Part shown: one piece after another, positions 60,063 to 64,000 of the stretch
Numbering within the stretch: the first letter of the stretch is position 1
How the letters are laid out: the number at the start of each line of letters is the position of its first letter
Assembly: GCF_022229005.1 (NCBI RefSeq)
Contig: NZ_JAKKFD010000011.1
Span: forward strand, 160,598-224,597
DNA from: Micromonospora trifolii
Lineage (GTDB): Bacteria; Actinomycetota; Actinomycetes; Mycobacteriales; Micromonosporaceae
DNA length: 64,000 bases
Direction of reading: 5' to 3'
The notes under the pieces: generated by a model
What the model saw: only the letters and a program-made list of their open reading frames with translations
Told to the model about the DNA's origin: nothing
Database searches by the model: none
Made by a program: the position numbers and the translations under genes

Positions 60063-60605
60063 CTAGCCGGCGTCGAGCGTGTGGCGGTGACCGTCGAGCG
60101 GGAAGGGCGGCCGGGCCGGCAGGGTCTCCTGGAACACGAAGCCGCACTTCTGCGCCACCCGGCAGGACGCCATGTTGTCCACCTGGTGCAGCAGGTCGAG
60201 ACGGGCCACCTCGGGGAACCTGTCGAACGCCCAGCGGCTCAGCGCGGTGACCGCGCGCGGGGCGACGCCGCGGCCGCGTGCCCACGACGCCGTCCAGTAG
60301 CCCACCTCAGGGGCTGGGCGCGCCGGCGTGACCCCCTTGAGCACCACGTTGCCCACCAGCCGGGCGCCGTCGGCCTGCTCTTCGAGGACGGCGAAGGTGT
60401 ACCGCCGGCCGTCGGCCCAGTCGCGCCGTGCGCCTTGCAACCACCGCCGGGCTTCGGCGGCGGTGGTCACCGGAGCGCTGGTCCAGCGGCGCAGGACCGG
60501 ATCCTGGTAGGCCCGCACCAGCTCGTCCAGGTCGTCGGCGCACCACTGACGCAGGGTGACGCCCGGCGTCGAGGGCGTACCGGGCGTCCGCGATTCGATC
60601 AGCAT
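60063..60605 (-). CDS. GNAT family N-acetyltransferase (RimJ/RimL-like)
   Basis: A 180-residue acetyltransferase: VTLRQWCADDLDELVRAYQD opening, GYWTASWARGRGVAPRAVTA acetyl-CoA motif and VDNMASCRVAQKCGFVFQET. ATG 60605 (MLIESRTPG) fits family length. Precedes the MFS gene on the same strand with a 146-bp gap that holds direct repeats. Substrate unknown. Confidence 0.83.
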   Translation of the reverse strand: MLIESRTPGTPSTPGVTLRQWCADDLDELVRAYQDPVLRRWTSAPVTTAAEARRWLQGARRDWADGRRYTFAVLEEQADGARLVGNVVLKGVTPARPAPEVGYWTASWARGRGVAPRAVTALSRWAFDRFPEVARLDLLHQVDNMASCRVAQKCGFVFQETLPARPPFPLDGHRHTLDAG

Positions 60606-60637
60606 CGGCACAGTCTGCCGTGGCAGTGCCCCGGGGG

Positions 60638-61129
60638 TCAGCCCCGACGGCGGCGCCACAGCGGCCACCAGCTGCGGCGGCGACGGCGCGACGGCGTCCC
60701 GACGGCCGCCGGTTCAGTGACTGTCGAGGTGACCTTGGCGCGGGTACGTTCGGCGCGCCAGCGGCGGACCACGTCCTCGGTGTTCACCGGGCGCACCGCG
60801 ACCCGGGGGCCGTCGTCGGGGAAGCGCAGCCACGCCACGATCTGCGCGTTCAACTGCCCGACGAAGTCGCGGACGGACTGTTCGGTGGGCAGGTCGCGGA
60901 CCTCGTCGGGGACCTGCTCGATGCGTCGGCGCAGTTGCAGCGACGTGGGCAGGAGCAGGTCACTGGGGAGCGCCTCGCGCTCCAGGAAGCTCTTGATCCA
61001 CCACGCCTCGTCGTACGGCGCGCCCCGACCGGGGATCGGTTTGCCCATGCCGGGCAGGTCGTCGAACTCGCCGCGCTGGACGGCATCCTGGATCTTCGCC
61101 TCCACTGACGCTTCCCACGCCTCGGTCAC
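60638..61129 (-). CDS. DUF1992 (DnaJ-homologue subfamily C member 28-like) protein
   Basis: A 163-residue protein with the DUF1992 core: EAKIQDAVQRGEFDDLPGMG, KPIPGRGAPYDEAWW and FVGQLNAQIVAWLRFPDDGP; the C-terminus is a basic Arg/Trp-rich tail (RRRRSWWPLWRRRR). The family lacks a J domain in bacteria, and its role is unknown. Start GTG 61129; longer frames upstream overlap the LysE promoter. Confidence 0.82.
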   Translation of the reverse strand: MTEAWEASVEAKIQDAVQRGEFDDLPGMGKPIPGRGAPYDEAWWIKSFLEREALPSDLLLPTSLQLRRRIEQVPDEVRDLPTEQSVRDFVGQLNAQIVAWLRFPDDGPRVAVRPVNTEDVVRRWRAERTRAKVTSTVTEPAAVGTPSRRRRRSWWPLWRRRRG

Positions 61130-61359
61130 CGTGCGGCACCTCCCTGGCCACCGTAACGCGACGCCTCCGGCCGGCGACACGCACTCGCCAGGGGTCAGCG
61201 CGCCCGCCACGGTGAGCATTCCCGCCTCGGTGCTGCCGGGTGGCGTCGAACGTGAATGGATCACCCGGGATCGCAGGCCACGGCTCGTCAGGTGGCCCTG
61301 GGTGGGGATGTTCAACCCGATTACGGTCGGTGGGGGATCCATCGGACGGGGGGAACGTC

Positions 61360-62010
61360 GTGGTGAGTACTGGTGCACTGCTGGGCATCGCGTTGGTGGC
61401 GTTGGGGCTGGTGCTCACGCCCGGCCCGAACATGGTCTACCTGGTGTCCCGCTCGGTGGCGCAGGGCCGCCGGGCCGGGCTGGTCTCACTGCTCGGGGTG
61501 GCCGCCGGCTTCGGCGTCTACCTGACGGCGGCGGTCGCCGGCCTGGCCACCGTCTTCGTCCTGGTGCCGACGCTGTACGCGGTGGTGAAGCTGGCCGGCG
61601 CCGGCTACCTGCTCTGGCTGGCGTGGCGGACGCTGCGTCCGGGTGGGCACTCGCCGTTCCGGCCCGCGCCGCTGCCGCCGGACCCGCCTCGGCGGCTGTT
61701 CACCATGGGCCTGGTCACCAACCTGCTGAACCCGAAGATCGCGATCCTCTACGTGTCGCTGCTACCGCAGTTCATCGACCCCACGCGGGGGCACCTGGCC
61801 ACACAGAGCCTGCTGCTCGGTCTGACCCAGATCGCCGTGGCGCTGAGCGTGAACGCGCTGATAGTGCTCAGCGCCGGCGCGCTGGCCGGGTTCTTCGCCC
61901 GCCGGCCGGTGTGGCTGCGGGTGCAGAGGTGGGTGACCGGCACTGCGCTCGCGGCGCTGGCCGTGCGCATCGCCGCCGACCGCTCGCGCGCGGCCGTCGC
62001 CACGCCCTGA
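61360..62010 (+). CDS. LysE family amino acid/metabolite exporter
   Basis: A 216-residue six-TM exporter: LVALGLVLTPGPNMVYLVSR with the conserved PGPN motif, GVAAGFGVYLTAAVAGL, and TNLLNPKIAILYVSLLPQFI with NPK, the LysE/RhtB pattern. Exports amino acids or homoserine lactone-type compounds; cargo not known. Start GTG 61360 or 61363 behind GGGGGGAA. Divergent from DUF1992. Confidence 0.9.
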   Translation: MVSTGALLGIALVALGLVLTPGPNMVYLVSRSVAQGRRAGLVSLLGVAAGFGVYLTAAVAGLATVFVLVPTLYAVVKLAGAGYLLWLAWRTLRPGGHSPFRPAPLPPDPPRRLFTMGLVTNLLNPKIAILYVSLLPQFIDPTRGHLATQSLLLGLTQIAVALSVNALIVLSAGALAGFFARRPVWLRVQRWVTGTALAALAVRIAADRSRAAVATP

Positions 62011-62019
62011 CCCAGGCGG

Positions 62020-62850
62020 TCAGCGTCCGCGGTGGCGGTGGCGGTCGAGCATCCCGGCGGCCAGCGGCGCGGCGTCCAGGTCACCGGCGGCGAGCCGGGC
62101 GGCGAGGGTACGGCGCACCAGCCGGTCGGCCAGCGCGGGCGCGTGCCGGCCGACGGCCATCTCCAACCGGCCGCGTGCCGTGGTGGCCACGTCGCGGGGC
62201 GCCCGCCGGGCGGTGGCGGTCCGCAGGATCGCCGTGACCACCCCTTCGACGGGCTCGGGCCGGGACACCCCCCGCAGGGACAACCCGGCCTCGGCGGTGC
62301 TGTCGTGGATCGGTGAGGCGACCATGCTGGGGTAGACGACGCTCACCCCGACGTGCGTGCCCACCTCGTGGCGCAGCGCGTCGGCGTAGGCGACCAGTGC
62401 CCGTTTGCTCACCCCGTAGGCGGCGGCGAGCGGGAGGGGCAGCACCGCCATCCGGCTGGCCACGAAGATCACCCGTCCGCGTGCGGTGAGCAGTGGGGGC
62501 AGCGCGGCGGCGGTGGTGCGCCAGGCCGCGAGCAGGTTGACCTCCAGTTGCCGGCGGACCACCTCGTCGGGCGGCAACTCGGCCGGCGCGGGACCACCGA
62601 CCCCGGCGTTGTTGATCAGCAGGTCGAGCCCGCCGAGCCGGTCGACGGCGGCCCGCACCGCCGCCGGCACGGCGTCCGGGTCGGTCAGGTCGCAGCCCAG
62701 CACCGGCACGTCGTCGTCGGGGCGGGCGTGCAGGTCGAGCCCCACCACCCGGGCGCCGGCCGCGCCCAGCGCGGCGCCGAGGTGGCGGCCGAAGGTCCCG
62801 CTCGCCCCGGTGACCAGCACCCGCCGACCGGCAAGTGTTCGGCCGCTCAC
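62020..62850 (-). CDS. SDR family oxidoreductase
   Basis: A 276-residue classical SDR: TGASGTFG cofactor motif (residues 14-21), NNAGVGG, FVASRMAVLPLPLAAAYGVS with YGVSK catalytic pair. Its GTG start overlaps the stop of the preceding flavin monooxygenase (GTGA), so the two enzymes are coupled, as in pathways for ketone or terpenoid oxidation through Baeyer-Villiger or FMO chemistry (inference). Convergent with LysE. Confidence 0.85.
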   Translation of the reverse strand: MSGRTLAGRRVLVTGASGTFGRHLGAALGAAGARVVGLDLHARPDDDVPVLGCDLTDPDAVPAAVRAAVDRLGGLDLLINNAGVGGPAPAELPPDEVVRRQLEVNLLAAWRTTAAALPPLLTARGRVIFVASRMAVLPLPLAAAYGVSKRALVAYADALRHEVGTHVGVSVVYPSMVASPIHDSTAEAGLSLRGVSRPEPVEGVVTAILRTATARRAPRDVATTARGRLEMAVGRHAPALADRLVRRTLAARLAAGDLDAAPLAAGMLDRHRHRGR

Positions 62851-64000
62851 CGGGGTGCCCCCGCCGAGGGCGCCGTGCCGGAGCGGGCGCGGCGCGTCCC
62901 GGCGGTCAACTCCCGGGCCAGCTCGGCCAGGTAGACGTCGAAGTCCACCCGCATCGCCGGTCGGCGCTGACCCCAGCGGGCGGTCGCGGCCCGCAGTTCG
63001 GCCCGGCAGACGGCACGCTGTCGGTCCGGGTCCGGCAGCGCGTACCGGCCGGCGAGGTGCGCCGCGATCAGCTTGGCCTGTGCCTCGACCAGGGGAAACG
63101 CGGAACCGGTGGACTGCATCAACCCGACGAAGCTCAGCCCGGGGGCGTCGGGGTGGAACACGTGCCGGTACAACGGCAGGGTGTCGGCGCCGCCGGCGAG
63201 CAGCGCGGGGTCGAGGAACGGGACGTCCACCCGGTAGCCGGTGCACCAGATGATCAGATCGACGCTGTCGCTGCGCCCGTCGGTGAACTCCACCCGGTCG
63301 CCGTCGAGGGCGGCGACGCCGGGTCGGGCCTCGACGTCACCGTGGGTCAGCCGCGACAGCAACCCGTCGGAGAGCGTCGGATGGTCCTGGAGGAAGCCGT
63401 GCGTCGGTGCGGGCAACCCGTATCGGTCGGGGTTGCCGACGGTGGCGCTGAGCATCGTCTGGCTGATGCGTTGGCGCAGGCGCCACGGCAGCCGGCGGGC
63501 CAACGCCCCGTTCAGGGTGTCCGAGGGGCGTCCCAGCAGGTACTTCGGCACCACCCAGACGCCTCGACGCAGCGACAGCAGGGTGCGGGTGGCGGCGTAC
63601 GACGCGTCGACGGCGATGTCCATCGCGGAGTTCCCGCCACCGACGACCAGGACCCGTCTGCCGGCCAACTGCTCCGGGCCCCGGTAGTCGTGGCTGTGGA
63701 TCTGCTCGGCGGTGCAGGCGCCGGGGTAGCCGGGGTCGGGCAGCCGGGGCACCCGGTTGTGCCCGTTGGCGACGACAACGGCGTCGACGGTGACCTCGAC
63801 CGGGCCGCTCGGGCCGCTGGCGGCCACCGTCCAGGTGCCGCCCGGATGCTGGGTGACCCGCTCGACGGTGTGGCGCAGCCGGATGGTGTCGGCCAGCCCG
63901 AAACGCTCGGCGAAGTCGGCGAGGTAACCGGCGACGCGACGGTGGTCGGGGTAGTCGGGCCAGTCGCTCGGCATCGGGTGGTCGGCGAACTGGGTGCGAC
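62847..64000 (-). CDS. flavin-containing monooxygenase (FMO/BVMO-like), 5' end outside window
   Basis: The 3' 384 codons of an FMO. HPMPSDWPDYPDHRRVAGYL corresponds to about residue 70-90 of full enzymes, VVVANGHNRVPRLPD and RVLVVGGGNSAMDIAVD (NADPH site GGGNSA) follow, and LIIWCTGYRVDVPFLD is the ATG/CTGY motif of FMOs. The FAD-binding N-terminus runs beyond base 64000. Coupled to the SDR gene through GTGA. Confidence 0.87.
   Translation of the reverse strand, partial: RTQFADHPMPSDWPDYPDHRRVAGYLADFAERFGLADTIRLRHTVERVTQHPGGTWTVAASGPSGPVEVTVDAVVVANGHNRVPRLPDPGYPGACTAEQIHSHDYRGPEQLAGRRVLVVGGGNSAMDIAVDASYAATRTLLSLRRGVWVVPKYLLGRPSDTLNGALARRLPWRLRQRISQTMLSATVGNPDRYGLPAPTHGFLQDHPTLSDGLLSRLTHGDVEARPGVAALDGDRVEFTDGRSDSVDLIIWCTGYRVDVPFLDPALLAGGADTLPLYRHVFHPDAPGLSFVGLMQSTGSAFPLVEAQAKLIAAHLAGRYALPDPDRQRAVCRAELRAATARWGQRRPAMRVDFDVYLAELARELTAGTRRARSGTAPSAGAPR

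Overview
The window is high-GC actinobacterial DNA with strong third-position GC, many GTG starts and densely packed short operons. The families present (cydAB without adjacent cydDC, an OFA-type MFS carrier with its 41-residue companion, a UMF1-type MFS protein, type II thymidine kinase, LtrA, AidB-like acyl-CoA dehydrogenase, mycothiol-linked DinB and MDMPI-like proteins, polymorphic-toxin proteins of type VII secretion kind) point to Micromonospora or a close Micromonosporaceae relative. That assignment is inference from gene style and content; no rRNA gene is present.

1-22.4 kb is mostly chromosomal housekeeping and metabolism: the end of an OFA transporter, two SDR genes, a patatin-like lipase, a Bcp peroxiredoxin, a divergent MarR pair around a multi-site operator, an Eis-like acetyltransferase, cydAB, PlsC, GDPD, thymidine kinase, LtrA, an AidB-like dehydrogenase, an LLM flavoenzyme, RidA and a XerD-like recombinase. 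Four 74-84 bp palindromic elements sit between genes at 6.5-11.8 kb. 22.4-42.3 kb holds Hsp20 behind a HAIR-like operator, several regulator/transporter pairs (MarR with DUF6069, MarR with MFS, Rrf2 with an NAD-binding oxidoreductase), a two-gene membrane operon of unknown role, GNAT enzymes, a GT39-like glycosyltransferase, and an ArsR-like regulator/TM protein/serine hydrolase operon. Decay is visible in an ABC-F fragment (23.5 kb) and a frameshifted MFS gene (37.6-38.9 kb).

42.3-53.6 kb is the accessory part. A QorB/NmrA-like gene is cut into an N-terminal part (42.5-43.2 kb, minus) and a C-terminal part (53.37-53.61 kb, plus) that join without gap or overlap if the 10.8 kb between them is inverted. 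Inside lie a TetR regulator, a rifampin-monooxygenase-like flavoprotein preceded by a 19-codon leader ORF and a hairpin covering its start codon, a tightly coupled WXG100/EspC - CpnT-N-like - HNH toxin - two SUKH immunity operon, a transposase fragment coupled to a GIY-YIG protein, a uridine-kinase-like protein, a degenerate HNH protein, and an ArsR-AHSA1-DHFR-like operon.

53.6-64.0 kb returns to ordinary content: a DrrA/DrrB-like ABC exporter, an AraC regulator, an MDMPI-like protein, an MFS exporter followed by a 12-codon ORF and a terminator, a GNAT enzyme, DUF1992, a LysE exporter, and an SDR coupled to a flavin-containing monooxygenase that runs off the window end.
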